Below, piece by piece: positions 8,455 to 22,765 of a stretch of 64,000 nucleotides of DNA. The notes beneath the pieces are model-generated. The model searched no databases, was not told the origin of the DNA, and was given only the letters and a program-made list of their open reading frames with translations. The DNA is from Oasisia sp. SBJ-2009 (Eukaryota; Annelida; Polychaeta; Sabellida; Siboglinidae), in contig OZ024861.1 of assembly GCA_964017155.1 (NCBI GenBank), positions 53,706,309 to 53,770,308 on the forward strand, in the 5' to 3' direction. The first letter of the stretch is position 1; the number at the start of each line of letters is the position of its first letter. Position numbers and translations under genes: made by a program.

Positions 8455-10769
8455 TGTTGCTATTATATCAGTATTTTTGCCAACATTTGATACTTGATTA
8501 AATTAATTCATTCAATTATAATCATCTTGCGCGTATTTATGTTTTATAAACAGCGCGTCTTGGCAAACTTTTGAGGTCGAAAAGACAGCGCGATTTGTGC
8601 CAGTCGCAAGCGCAGCGGTGCATGTTACTGCGCTGAGCATATGAAATGAGCGATAAACAGTTTGTTTAGGCCGACCACGCTGTCTTTTCGACCTCAAAAG
8701 TCTGCTAAGACGCGCTATATATAAAACATAAATATGCGCAAGATGAATATAATTGATTGAATTAACAAAATCAAGTATCAAATGTTGGCAAAAATACAGT
8801 TATAATACCAAAATTGAGGTGGGCCCGACTTGTACATAAGTGCCAACCCTTGCGGACGCGTACCTTCACGCGCACTCTCTCATAAATAAAATCACGTATA
8901 CTCTAAATTTGTTTTCAGTATTTCACTATTTGGCACTTATGTACAAGTCGGACCCACCTCAATGTTGCTATTATATCAGTATTTTTGCCAACATTTGATA
9001 CTTGATTAAATTAATTCATTCAATTATAATCATCTTGCGCGTATATATGTTTTATAAACAGCGCGTCTTGGCAAACTTTTGAGGTCGAAAATACAGCGCG
9101 AATTGTGCCAGTCGCAAGCGCAGAGGTGCATGTTACTGCGCTGTGCATATGAAATGAGCGATAAACAGTTTGTTTATGCCGACCACGTATACTCTCAATT
9201 TGTTTTCAGTATTTCACTATTTGGCACTTATGTACAAGTCGGACCCACCTCAAAGTTGCTATTATATCAGTATTTTTGCCAACATTTGATACTTGATTAA
9301 ATTAATTCATTCAATTATAATCATCTTGCGCGTATTTATGTTTTATAAACAGCGCGTCTTGGCAAACTTTTGAGGTCGAAAAGACAGCGCGAATTGTGCC
9401 AGTCGCAAGCGCAGAGGTGCATGTTACTGCGCTGTGCATATGAAATGAGCGATAAACAGTTTGTTTATGCCGACCACGCTGTCTTTTCGACCTCAAAAGT
9501 CTGCTAAGACGCGCTGTATATAAAACATTAATATGCGCAAGATGATTATAATTGATTGAATTAACAAAATCAAGTATCAAATGTTGGCAAAAATACAGTT
9601 ATAATACCAAAATTGAGGTGGGCCCGACTTGTACATAAGTGCCAACACTTGCGGGCGCGTACCTTCACGCGCACTCTCTCATAAAAGCACGTATACTCTC
9701 AATTTGTTTTCAGTATTTCACTATTTGGCACTTATGTACAAGTCGGACCCACCTCAATGTTGCTATTATATCAGTATTTTTGCCAACATTTGATACTTGA
9801 TTAAATTAATTCATTCAATTATAATCATCTTGCGCGTATTTATGTTTTATAAACAGCGCGTCTTGGCAAACTTTTGAGGTCGAAAAGACAGCGCGATTTG
9901 TGCCAGTCGCAAGCGCAGCGGTGCATGTTACTGCGCTGAGCATATGAAATGAGCGATAAACAGTTTGTTTAGGCCGACCGCGCTGTCTTTTCGACCTCAA
10001 AAGTCTGCTAAGACGCGCTGTATATAAAACATAAATATGCGCAAGATGAATATAATTGATTGAATTAACAAAATCAAGTATCAAATGTTGGCAAAAATAC
10101 AGTTATAATACCAAAATTGAGGTGGGCCCGACTTGTACATAAGTGCCAAAACTTGCGGATGCGTACCTTCACGCGCACTCTCTCATAAATAAAATCACGT
10201 ATACTCTCAATTTGTTTTCAGTATTTCACTATTTGGCACTTATGTACAAGTCGGACCCACCTCAATGTTGCTATTATATAAGTATTTTTGCCAACATTTG
10301 ATACTTGATTAAATTAATTCATTCAATTATAATCATCTTGCGCGTATATATGTTTTATAAACAGCGCGTCTTGGCAAACTTTTGAGGTCGAAAAGACAGC
10401 GCGAATTGTGCCAGTCGCAAGCGCAGAGGTGCATGTTACTGCGCTGTGCATATGAAATGAGCGATAAACAGTTTGTTTATGCCGACCACGCTGTCTTTTC
10501 GACCTCAAAAGTCTGCTAAGACGCGCTGTATATAAAACATTAATATGCGCAAGATGATTATAATTGATTGAATTAACAAAATCAAGTATCAAATGTTGGC
10601 AAAAATACAGTTATAATACAAAAATTGTGGTGGGCCCGACTTGTACATAAGTGCCAACACTTGCGGGCGCGTACCTTCACGCGCACTCTCTCATAAAAGC
10701 AAGTATACTCTCAATTTGTTTTCAGTATTTCACTATTTGGCACTTATGTACAAGTCGGACCCACCTCAA
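8455..10769. repeat. 2,315-bp higher-order repeat, copy 1
   Basis: Five units A508-S-B-A508-B' start at 8455, 8963, 9254, 9758 and 10266. Private marks repeated 2,315 bp downstream are 'caacccttgcgg' and 'tactctaaattt' in the first A, 'ccaaaacttgcggatgcg' in the second A, and 'ttgtggtggg' in B'. Shared rare mutations at constant spacing show tandem duplication of a multi-unit block. Confidence 0.88.
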
Positions 10770-13084
10770 TGTTGCTATTATATCAGTATTTTTGCCAACA
10801 TTTGATACTTGATTAAATTAATTCATTCAATTATAATCATCTTGCGCGTATTTATGTTTTATAAACAGCGCGTCTTGGCAAACTTTTGAGGTCGAAAAGA
10901 CAGCGCGATTTGTGCCAGTCGCAAGCGCAGCGGTGCATGTTACTGCGCTGAGCATATGAAATGAGCGATAAACAGTTTGTTTAGGCCGACCGCGCTGTCT
11001 TTTCGACCTCAAAAGTCTGCTAAGACGCGCTATATATAAAACATAAATATGCGCAAGATGAATATAATTGATTGAATTAACAAAATCAAGTATCAAATGT
11101 TGGCAAAAATACAGTTATAATACCAAAATTGAGGTGGGCCCGACTTGTACATAAGTGCCAACCCTTGCGGACGCGTACCTTCACGCGCACTCTCTCATAA
11201 ATAAAATCACGTATACTCTAAATTTGTTTTCAGTATTTCACTATTTGGCACTTATGTACAAGTCGGACCCACCTCAATGTTGCTATTATATCAGTATTTT
11301 TGCCAACATTTGATACTTGATTAAATTAATTCATTCAATTATAATCATCTTGCGCGTATATATGTTTTATAAACAGCGCGTCTTGGCAAACTTTTGAGGT
11401 CGAAAATACAGCGCGAATTGTGCCAGTCGCAAGCGCAGAGGTGCATGTTACTGCGCTGTGCATATGAAATGAGCGATAAACAGTTTGTTTATGCCGACCA
11501 CGTATACTCTCAATTTGTTTTCAGTATTTCACTATTTGGCACTTATGTACAAGTCGGACCCACCTCAAAGTTGCTATTATATCAGTATTTTTGCCAACAT
11601 TTGATACTTGATTAAATTAATTCATTCAATTATAATCATCTTGCGCGTATTTATGTTTTATAAACAGCGCGTCTTGGCAAACTTTTGAGGTCGAAAAGAC
11701 AGCGCGAATTGTGCCAGTCGCAAGCGCAGAGGTGCATGTTACTGCGCTGTGCATATGAAATGAGCGATAAACAGTTTGTTTATGCCGACCACGCTGTCTT
11801 TTCGACCTCAAAAGTCTGCTAAGACGCGCTGTATATAAAACATTAATATGCGCAAGATGATTATAATTGATTGAATTAACAAAATCAAGTATCAAATGTT
11901 GGCAAAAATACAGTTATAATACCAAAATTGAGGTGGGCCCGACTTGTACATAAGTGCCAACACTTGCGGGCGCGTACCTTCACGCGCACTCTCTCATAAA
12001 AGCACGTATACTCTCAATTTGTTTTCAGTATTTCACTATTTGGCACTTATGTACAAGTCGGACCCACCTCAATGTTGCTATTATATCAGTATTTTTGCCA
12101 ACATTTGATACTTGATTAAATTAATTCATTCAATTATAATCATCTTGCGCGTATTTATGTTTTATAAACAGCGCGTCTTGGCAAACTTTTGAGGTCGAAA
12201 AGACAGCGCGATTTGTGCCAGTCGCAAGCGCAGCGGTGCATGTTACTGCGCTGAGCATATGAAATGAGCGATAAACAGTTTGTTTAGGCCGACCGCGCTG
12301 TCTTTTCGACCTCAAAAGTCTGCTAAGACGCGCTGTATATAAAACATAAATATGCGCAAGATGAATATAATTGATTGAATTAACAAAATCAAGTATCAAA
12401 TGTTGGCAAAAATACAGTTATAATACCAAAATTGAGGTGGGCCCGACTTGTACATAAGTGCCAAAACTTGCGGATGCGTACCTTCACGCGCACTCTCTCA
12501 TAAATAAAATCACGTATACTCTCAATTTGTTTTCAGTATTTCACTATTTGGCACTTATGTACAAGTCGGACCCACCTCAATGTTGCTATTATATAAGTAT
12601 TTTTGCCAACATTTGATACTTGATTAAATTAATTCATTCAATTATAATCATCTTGCGCGTATATATGTTTTATAAACAGCGCGTCTTGGCAAACTTTTGA
12701 GGTCGAAAAGACAGCGCGAATTGTGCCAGTCGCAAGCGCAGAGGTGCATGTTACTGCGCTGTGCATATGAAATGAGCGATAAACAGTTTGTTTATGCCGA
12801 CCACGCTGTCTTTTCGACCTCAAAAGTCTGCTAAGACGCGCTGTATATAAAACATTAATATGCGCAAGATGATTATAATTGATTGAATTAACAAAATCAA
12901 GTATCAAATGTTGGCAAAAATACAGTTATAATACCAAAATTGTGGTGGGCCCGACTTGTACATAAGTGCCAACACTTGCGGGCGCGTACCTTCACGCGCA
13001 CTCTCTCATAAAAGCAAGTATACTCTCAATTTGTTTTCAGTATTTCACTATTTGGCACTTATGTACAAGTCGGACCCACCTCAA
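10770..13084. repeat. 2,315-bp higher-order repeat, copy 2
   Basis: Units start at 10770, 11278, 11569, 12073 and 12581, and carry the same private marks as the preceding copy. One visible difference is 'atacaaaaattgtgg' in copy 1 against 'ataccaaaattgtgg' here. Confidence 0.88.
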
Positions 13085-16000
13085 TGTTGCTATTATATCA
13101 GTATTTTTGCCAACATTTGATACTTGATTAAATTAATTCATTCAATTATAATCATCTTGCGCGTATTTATGTTTTATAAACAGCGCGTCTTGGCAAACTT
13201 TTGAGGTCGAAAAGACAGCGCGATTTGTGCCAGTCGCAAGCGCAGCGGTGCATGTTACTGCGCTGAGCATATGAAATGAGCGATAAACAGTTTGTTTAGG
13301 CCGACCGCGCTGTCTTTTCGACCTCAAAAGTCTGCTAAGACGCGCTATATATAAAACATAAATATGCGCAAGATGAATATAATTGATTGAATTAACAAAA
13401 TCAAGTATCAAATGTTGGCAAAAATACAGTTATAATACCAAAATTGAGGTGGGCCCGACTTGTACATAAGTGCCAACACTTGCGGGCGCGTACCTTCACG
13501 CGCACTCTCTCATAAAAGCACGTATACTCTCAATTTGTTTTCAGTATTTCACTATTTGGCACTTATGTACAAGTCGGACCCACCTCAAAGTTGCTATTAT
13601 ATCAGTATTTTTGCCAACATTTGATACTTGATTAAATTAATTCATTCAATTATTATCATCTTGCGCGTATTTATGTTTTATAAACAGCGCGTCTTGGCAA
13701 ACTTTTGAGGTCGAAAAGACAGCGCGAATTGTGCCAGTCGCAAGCGAAGAGGTGCATGTTACTGCGCTGTGCATATGAAATGAGCGATAAACAGTTTGTT
13801 TATGCCGACCACGCTGTCTTTTCGACCTCAAAAGTCTGCTAAGACGCGCTGTATATAAAACATTAATATGCGCAAGATGATTATAATTGATTGAATTAAC
13901 AAAATCAAGTATCAAATGTTGGCAAAAATACAGTTATAATACCAAAATTGAGGTGGGCCCGACTTGTACATAAGTGCCAACACTTGCGGGCGCGTACCTT
14001 CACGCGCACACTCTCATAAAAGCAAGTATACTCTCAATTTGTTTTCAGTATTTCACTATTTGGCACTTATGTACAAGTCGGACCCACCTCAATGTTGCTA
14101 TTATATCAGTATTTTTGCCAACATTTGATACTTGATTAAATTAATTCATTCAATTATAATCATCTTGCGCGTATTTATGTTTTATAAACAGCGCGTCTTG
14201 GCAAACTTTTGAGGTCGAAAAGACAGCGCGATTTGTGCCAGTCGCAAGCGCAGCGGTGCATGTTACTGCGCTGAGCATATGAAATGAGCGATAAACAGTT
14301 TGTTTAGGCCGACCGCGCTGTCTTTTCGACCTCAAAAGTCTGCTAAGACGCGCTATATATAAAACATAAATATGCGCAAGATGAATATAATTGATTGAAT
14401 TAACAAAATCAAGTATCAAATGTTGGCAAAAATACAGTTATAATACCAAAATTGAGGTGGGCCCGACTTGTACATAAGTGCCAACACTTGCGGACGCGTA
14501 CCTTCACGCGCACTCTCTCATAAATAAAATCACGTATACTCTCAATTTGTTTTCAGTATTTCACTATTTGGCACTTATGTACAAGTCGGACCCACCTCAA
14601 TGTTGCTATTATATCAGTATTTTTGCCAACATTTGATACTTGATTAAATTAATTCATTCAATTATTATCATCTTGCGCGTATTTATGTTTTATAAACAGC
14701 GCGTCTTGGCAAACTTTTGAGGTCGAAAAGACAGCGCGAATTGTGCCAGTCGCAAGCGCAGAGGTGCATGTTACTGCGCTGTGCATATGAAATGAGCGAT
14801 AAACAGTTTGTTTATGCCGACCCCGCTGTCTTTTCGACCTCAAAAGTCTGCTAAGACGCGCTGTATATAAAACATTAATATGCGCAAGATGATTATAATT
14901 GATTGAATTAACAAAATCAAGTATCAAATGTTGGCAAAAATACAGTTATAATACCAAAATTGAGGTGGGCCCGACTTGTACATAAGTGCCAACACTTGCG
15001 GGCGCGTACCTTCACGCGCACTCTCTCATAAAAGCAAGTATACTCTCAATTTGTTTTCAGTATTTCACTATTTGGCACTTATGTACAAGTCGGACCCACC
15101 TCAATGTTGCTATTATATCAGTATTTTTGCCAACATTTGATACTTGATTAAATTAAGTCATTCAATTATAATCATCTTGCGCGTATTTATGTTTTATAAA
15201 CAGCGCGTCTTGGCAAACTTTTGAGGTCGAAAAGACAGCGCGATTTGTGCCAGTCGCAAGCGCAGCGGTGCATGTTACTGCGCTGAGCATATGAAATGAG
15301 CGATAAACAGTTTGTTTAGGCCGACCGCGCTGTCTTTTCGACCTCAAAAGTCTGCTAAGACGCGCTATATATAAAACATAAATATGCGCAAGATGAATAT
15401 AATTGATTGAATTAACAAAATCAAGTACCAAATGTTGGCAAAAATACAGTTATAATACCAAAATTGAGGTGGGCCCGACTTGTACATAAGTGCCAACACT
15501 TGCGGACGCGTACCTTCACGCGCACTCTCTCATAAATAAAATCACGTATACTCTCAATTTGTTTTCAGTATTTCACTATTTGGCACTTATGTACAAGTCG
15601 GACCCACCTCAATGTTGCTATTATATCAGTATTTTTGCCAACATTTGATACTTGATTAAATTAATTCATTCAATTATAATCATCTTGCGCGTATTTATGT
15701 TTTATAAACAGCGCGTCTTGGCAAACTTTTGAGGTCGAAAAGACAGCGCGAATTGTGCCAGTCGCAAGCGCAGAGGTGCATGTTACTGCGCTGTGCATAT
15801 GAAATGAGCGATAAACAGTTTGTTTATGCCGACCACGCTGTCTTTTCGACCTCAAAAGTCTGCTAAGACGCGCTGTATATAAAACATTAATATGCGCAAG
15901 ATGATTATAATTGATTGAATTAACAAAATCAAGTATCAAATGTTGGCAAAAATACAGTTATAATACCAAAATTGAGGTGGGCCCGACTTGTACATAAGTG

Positions 16001-16624
16001 CCAACACTTGCGGGCGCGTACCTTCACGCGCACTCTCTCATAAAAGCACGTATACTCTCAATTTGTTTTCAGTATTTCACTATTTGGCACTTATGTACAA
16101 GTCGGACCCACCTCAATGTTGCTATTATATCAGTATTTTTGCCAACATTTGATACTTGATTAAATTAATTCATTCAATTATAATCATCTTGCGCGTATTT
16201 ATGTTTTATAAACAGCGCGTCTTGGCAAACTTTTGAGGTCGAAAAGACAGCGCGATTTGTGCCAGTCGCAAGCGCAGCGGTGCATGTTACTGCGCTGAGC
16301 ATATGAAATGAGCGATAAACAGTTTGTTTAGGCCGACCGCGCTGTCTTTTCGACCTCAAAAGTCTGCTAAGACGCGCTGTATATAAAACATAAATATGCG
16401 CAAGATGAATATAATTGATTGAATTAACAAAATCAAGTATCAAATGTTGGCAAAAATACAGTTATAATACCAAAATTGAGGTGGGCCCGACTTGTACATA
16501 AGTGCCAACACTTGCGGACGCGTACCTTCACGCGCACTCTCTCATAAATAAAATCACGTATACTCTCAATTTGTTTTCAGTATTTCACTATTTGGCACTT
16601 ATGTACAAGTCGGACCCACCTCAA
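11278..16624. repeat. 5,347-bp block, copy 1 (11 units)
   Basis: The order is S-B-A-B'-A-B-A-B-A-B-A with starts 11278, 11569, 12073, 12581, 13085, 13589, 14093, 14601, 15105, 15613 and 16117. Private marks shared with the next copy are 'ccaaaacttgcggatgcg', 'ttgtggtggg', 'cgcgcacactctc', 'gccgaccccgctg' and 'attaagtcattc'. It overlaps the second copy of the 2,315-bp repeat, so duplications are layered. Confidence 0.87.
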
Positions 16625-19600
16625 TGTTGCTATTATATAAGTATTTTTGCCAACATTTGATACTTGATTAAATTAATTCATTCAATTATAATCATCTTGC
16701 GCGTATATATGTTTTATAAACAGCGCGTCTTGGCAAACTTTTGAGGTCGAAAATACAGCGCGAATTGTGCCAGTCGCAAGCGCAGAGGTGCATGTTACTG
16801 CGCTGTGCATATGAAATGAGCGATAAACAGTTTGTTTATGCCGACCACGTATACTCTCAATTTGTTTTCAGTATTTCACTATTTGGCACTTATGTACAAG
16901 TCGGACCCACCTCAAAGTTGCTATTATATCAGTATTTTTGCCAACATTTGATACTTGATTAAATTAATTCATTCAATTATAATCATCTTGCGCGTATTTA
17001 TGTTTTATAAACAGCGCGTCTTGGCAAACTTTTGAGGTCGAAAAGACAGCGCGAATTGTGCCAGTCGCAAGCGCAGAGGTGCATGTTACTGCGCTGTGCA
17101 TATGAAATGAGCGATAAACAGTTTGTTTATGCCGACCACGCTGTCTTTTCGACCTCAAAAGTCTGCTAAGACGCGCTGTATATAAAACATTAATATGCGC
17201 AAGATGATTATAATTGATTGAATTAACAAAATCAAGTATCAAATGTTGGCAAAAATACAGTTATAATACCAAAATTGAGGTGGGCCCGACTTGTACATAA
17301 GTGCCAACACTTGCGGGCGCGTACCTTCACGCGCACTCTCTCATAAAAGCACGTATACTCTCAATTTGTTTTCAGTATTTCACTATTTGGCACTTATGTA
17401 CAAGTCGGACCCACCTCAATGTTGCTATTATATCAGTATTTTTGCCAACATTTGATACTTGATTAAATTAATTCATTCAATTATAATCATCTTGCGCGTA
17501 TTTATGTTTTATAAACAGCGCGTCTTGGCAAACTTTTGAGGTCGAAAAGACAGCGCGATTTGTGCCAGTCGCAAGCGCAGCGGTGCATGTTACTGCGCTG
17601 AGCATATGAAATGAGCGATAAACAGTTTGTTTAGGCGACCGCGCTGTCTTTTCGACCTCAAAAGTCTGCTAAGACGCGCTGTATATAAAACATAAATATG
17701 CGCAAGATGAATATAATTGATTGAATTAACAAAATCAAGTATCAAATGTTGGCAAAAATACAGTTATAATACCAAAATTGAGGTGGGCCCGACTTGTACA
17801 TAAGTGCCAAAACTTGCGGATGCGTACCTTCACGCGCACTCTCTCATAAATAAAATCACGTATACTCTCAATTTGTTTTCAGTATTTCACTATTTGGCAC
17901 TTATGTACAAGTCGGACCCACCTCAATGTTGCTATTATATAAGTAGTTTTGCCAACATTTGATACTTGATTAAATTAATTCATTCAATTATAATCATCTT
18001 GCGCGTATATATGTTTTATAAACAGCGCGTCTTGGCAAACTTTTGAGGTCGAAAAGACAGCGCGAATTGTGCCAGTCGCAAGCGCAGAGGTGCATGTTAC
18101 TGCGCTGTGCATATGAAATGAGCGATAAACAGTTTGTTTATGCCGACCACGCTGTCTTTTCGACCTCAAAAGTCTGCTAAGACGCGCTGTATATAAAACA
18201 TTAATATGCGCAAGATGATTATAATTGATTGAATTAACAAAATCAAGTATCAAATGTTGGCAAAAATACAGTTATAATACCAAAATTGTGGTGGGCCCGA
18301 CTTGTACATAAGTGCCAACACTTGCGGGCGCGTACCTTCACGCGCACTCTCTCATAAAAGCAAGTATACTCTCAATTTGTTTTCAGTATTTCACTATTTG
18401 GCACTTATGTACAAGTCGGACCCACCTCAATGTTGCTATTATATCAGTATTTTTGCCAACATTTGATACTTGATTAAATTAATTCATTCAATTATAATCA
18501 TCTTGCGCGTATTTATGTTTTATAAACAGCGCGTCTTGGCAAACTTTTGAGGTCGAAAAGACAGCGCGATTTGTGCCAGTCGCAAGCGCAGCGGTGCATG
18601 TTACTGCGCTGAGCATATGAAATGAGCGATAAACAGTTTGTTTAGGCCGACCGCGCTGTCTTTTCGACCTCAAAAGTCTGCTAAGACGCGCTATATATAA
18701 AACATAAATATGCGCAAGATGAATATAATTGATTGAATTAACAAAATCAAGTATCAAATGTTGGCAAAAATACAGTTATAATACCAAAATTGAGGTGGGC
18801 CCGACTTGTACATAAGTGCCAACACTTGCGGGCGCGTACCTTCACGCGCACTCTCTCATAAAAGCACGTATACTCTCAATTTGTTTTCAGTATTTCACTA
18901 TTTGGCACTTATGTACAAGTCGGACCCACCTCAAAGTTGCTATTATATCAGTATTTTTGCCAACATTTGATACTTGATTAAATTAATTCATTCAATTATT
19001 ATCATCTTGCGCGTATTTATGTTTTATAAACAGCGCGTCTTGGCAAACTTTTGAGGTCGAAAAGACAGCGCGAATTGTGCCAGTCGCAAGCGCAGAGGTG
19101 CATGTTACTGCGCTGTGCATATGAAATGAGCGATAAACAGTTTGTTTATGCCGACCACGCTGTCTTTTCGACCTCAAAAGTCTGCTAAGACGCGCTGTAT
19201 ATAAAACATTAATATGCGCAAGATGATTATAATTGATTGAATTAACAAAATCAAGTATCAAATGTTGGCAAAAATACAGTTATAATACCAAAATTGAGGT
19301 GGGCCCGACTTGTACATAAGTGCCAACACTTGCGGGCGCGTACCTTCACGCGCACACTCTCATAAAAGCAAGTATACTCTCAATTTGTTTTCAGTATTTC
19401 ACTATTTGGCACTTATGTACAAGTCGGACCCACCTCAATGTTGCTATTATATCAGTATTTTTGCCAACATTTGATACTTGATTAAATTAATTCATTCAAT
19501 TATTATCATCTTGCGCGTATTTATGTTTTATAAACAGCGCGTCTTGGCAAACTTTTGAGGTCGAAAAGACAGCGCGAATTGTGCCAGTCGCAAGCGCAGA

Positions 19601-21462
19601 GGTGCATGTTACTGCGCTGTGCATATGAAATGAGCGATAAACAGTTTGTTTATGCCGACCCCGCTGTCTTTTCGACCTCAAAAGTCTGCTAAGACGCGCT
19701 GTATATAAAACATTAATATGCGCAAGATGATTATAATTGATTGAATTAACAAAATCAAGTATCAAATGTTGGCAAAAATACAGTTATAATACCAAAATTG
19801 AGGTGGGCCCGACTTGTACATAAGTGCCAACACTTGCGGGCGCGTACCTTCACGCGCACTCTCTCATAAAAGCAAGTATACTCTCAATTTGTTTTCAGTA
19901 TTTCACTATTTGGCACTTATGTACAAGTCGGACCCACCTCAATGTTGCTATTATATCAGTATTTTTGCCAACATTTGATACTTGATTAAATTAAGTCATT
20001 CAATTATAATCATCTTGCGCGTATTTATGTTTTATAAACAGCGCGTCTTGGCAAACTTTTGAGGTCGAAAAGACAGCGCGATTTGTGCCAGTCGCAAGCG
20101 CAGCGGTGCATGTTACTGCGCTGAGCATATGAAATGAGCGATAAACAGTTTGTTTAGGCCGACCGCGCTGTCTTTTCGACCTCAAAAGTCTGCTAAGACG
20201 CGCTATATATAAAACATAAATATGCGCAAGATGAATATAATTGATTGAATTAACAAAATGAAGTACCAAATGTTGGCAAAAATACAGTTATAATACCAAA
20301 ATTGAGGTGGGCCCGACTTGTACATAAGTGCCAACACTTGCGGACGCGTACCTTCACGCGCACTCTCTCATAAATAAAATCACGTATACTCTCAATTTGT
20401 TTTCAGTATTTCACTATTTGGCACTTATGTACAAGTCGGACCCACCTCAATGTTGCTATTATATCAGTATTTTTGCCAACATTTGATACTTGATTAAATT
20501 AATTCATTCAATTATAATCATCTTGCGCGTATTTATGTTTTATAAACAGCGCGTCTTGGCAAACTTTTGAGGTCGAAAAGACAGCGCGAATTGTGCCAGT
20601 CGCAAGCGCAGAGGTGCATGTTACTGCGCTGTGCATATGAAATGAGCGATAAACAGTTTGTTTATGCCGACCACGCTGTCTTTTCGACCTCAAAAGTCTG
20701 CTAAGACGCGCTGTATATAAAACATTAATATGCGCAAGATGATTATAATTGATTGAATTAACAAAATCAAGTATCAAATGTTGGCAAAAATACAGTTATA
20801 ATACCAAAATTGAGGTGGGCCCGACTTGTACATAAGTGCCAACACTTGCGGGCGCGTACCTTCACGCGCACTCTCTCATAAAAGCACGTATACTCTCAAT
20901 TTGTTTTCAGTATTTCACTATTTGGCACTTATGTACAAGTCGGACCCACCTCAATGTTGCTATTATATCAGTATTTTTGCCAACATTTGATACTTGATTA
21001 AATTAATTCATTCAATTATAATCATCTTGCGCGTATTTATGTTTTATAAACAGCGCGTCTTGGCAAACTTTTGAGGTCGAAAAGACAGCGCGATTTGTGC
21101 CAGTCGCAAGCGCAGCGGTGCATGTTACTGCGCTGAGCATATGAAATGAGCGATAAACAGTTTGTTTAGGCCGACCGCGCTGTCTTTTCGACCTCAAAAG
21201 TCTGCTAAGACGCGCTGTATATAAAACATAAATATGCGCAAGATGAATATAATTGATTGAATTAACAAAATCAAGTATCAAATGTTGGCAAAAATACAGT
21301 TATAATACCAAAATTGAGGTGGGCCCGACTTGTACATAAGTGCCAACACTTGCGGACGCGTACCTTCACGCGCACTCTCTCATAAATAAAATCACGTATA
21401 CTCTCAATTTGTTTTCAGTATTTCACTATTTGGCACTTATGTACAAGTCGGACCCACCTCAA
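16625..21462. repeat. 5,347-bp block, copy 2 with one A unit lost (4,838 bp)
   Basis: Units start at 16625, 16916, 17420, 17927, 18431, 18935, 19439, 19943, 20451 and 20955. The counterpart of the A unit at 14093 is missing, so two B units stand side by side (18935 and 19439). The unit at 17420 also lost one base ('taggcgacc'). 5,347 - 508 - 1 = 4,838 matches exactly. Confidence 0.87.
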
Positions 21463-22765
21463 TGTTGCTATTATATAAGTATTTTTGCCAACATTTGATA
21501 CTTGATTAAATTAATTCATTCAATTATAATCATCTTGCGCGTATATATGTTTTATAAACAGCGCGTCTTGGCAAACTTTTGAGGTCGAAAAGACAGCGCG
21601 AATTGTGCCAGTCGCAAGCGCAGAGGTGCATGTTACTGCGCTGTGCATATGAAATGAGCGATAAACAGTTTGTTTATGCCGACCACGTATACTCTCAATT
21701 TGTTTTCAGTATTTCACTATTTGGCACTTATATACAAGTCGGACCCACCTCAAAGTTGCTATTATATCAGTATTTTTGCCAACATTTGATACTTGATTAA
21801 ATTAATTCATTCAATTATAATCATCTTGCGCGTATTTATGTTTTATAAACAGCGCGTCTTGGCAAACTTTTGAGGTCGAAAAGACAGCGCGAATTGTGCC
21901 AGTCGCAAGCGCAGAGGTGCATGTTACTGCGCTGTGCATATGAAATGAGCGATAAACAGTTTGTTTATGCCGACCACGCTGTCTTTTCGACCTCAAAAGT
22001 CTGCTAAGACGCGCTGTATATAAAACATTAATATGCGCAAGATGATTATAATTGATTGAATTAACAAAATCAAGTATCAAATGTTGGCAAAAATACAGTT
22101 ATAATACCAAAATTGAGGTGGGCCCGACTTGTACATAAGTGCCAACACTTGCGGGCGCGTACCTTCACGCGCACTCTCTCATAAAAGCAAGTATACTCTC
22201 AATTTGTTTTCAGTATTTCACTATTTGGCACTTATGTACAAGTCGGACCCACCTCAATGTTGCTATTATATCAGTATTTTTGCCAACATTTGATACTTGA
22301 TTAAATTAATTCATTCAATTATAATCATCTTGCGCGTATTTATGTTTTATAAACAGCGCGTCTTGGCAAACTTTTGAGGTCGAAAAGACAGCGCGATTTG
22401 TGCCAGTCGCAAGCGCAGCGGTGCATGTTACTGCGCTGAGCATATGAAATGAGCGATAAACAGTTTGTTTAGGCCGACCGCGCTGTCTTTTCGACCTCAA
22501 AAGTCTGCTAAGACGCGCTATATATAAAACATAAATATGCGCAAGATGAATATAATTGATTGAATTAACAAAATCAAGTATCAAATGTTGGCAAAAATAC
22601 AGTTATAATACCAAAATTGAGGTGGGCCCGACTTGTACATATGTGCCAACACTTGCGGACGCGTACCTTCACGCGCACTCTCTCATAAATAAAATCACGT
22701 ATGCTCTCAATTTGTTTTCAGTATTTCACTATTTGGCACTTATGTACAAGTCGGACCCACCTCAA
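19439..22765. repeat. 3,327-bp period duplication, copy 1
   Basis: Seven units B-A-B-A-S-B-A start at 19439, 19943, 20451, 20955, 21463, 21754 and 22258. 'gccgaccccgctg' and the rare 'cacttatatacaag' in the S unit recur exactly 3,327 bp further on. The last unit (22258) carries private 'acatatgtgcc' and 'gtatgctctc' and is not matched in copy 2. Confidence 0.85.
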
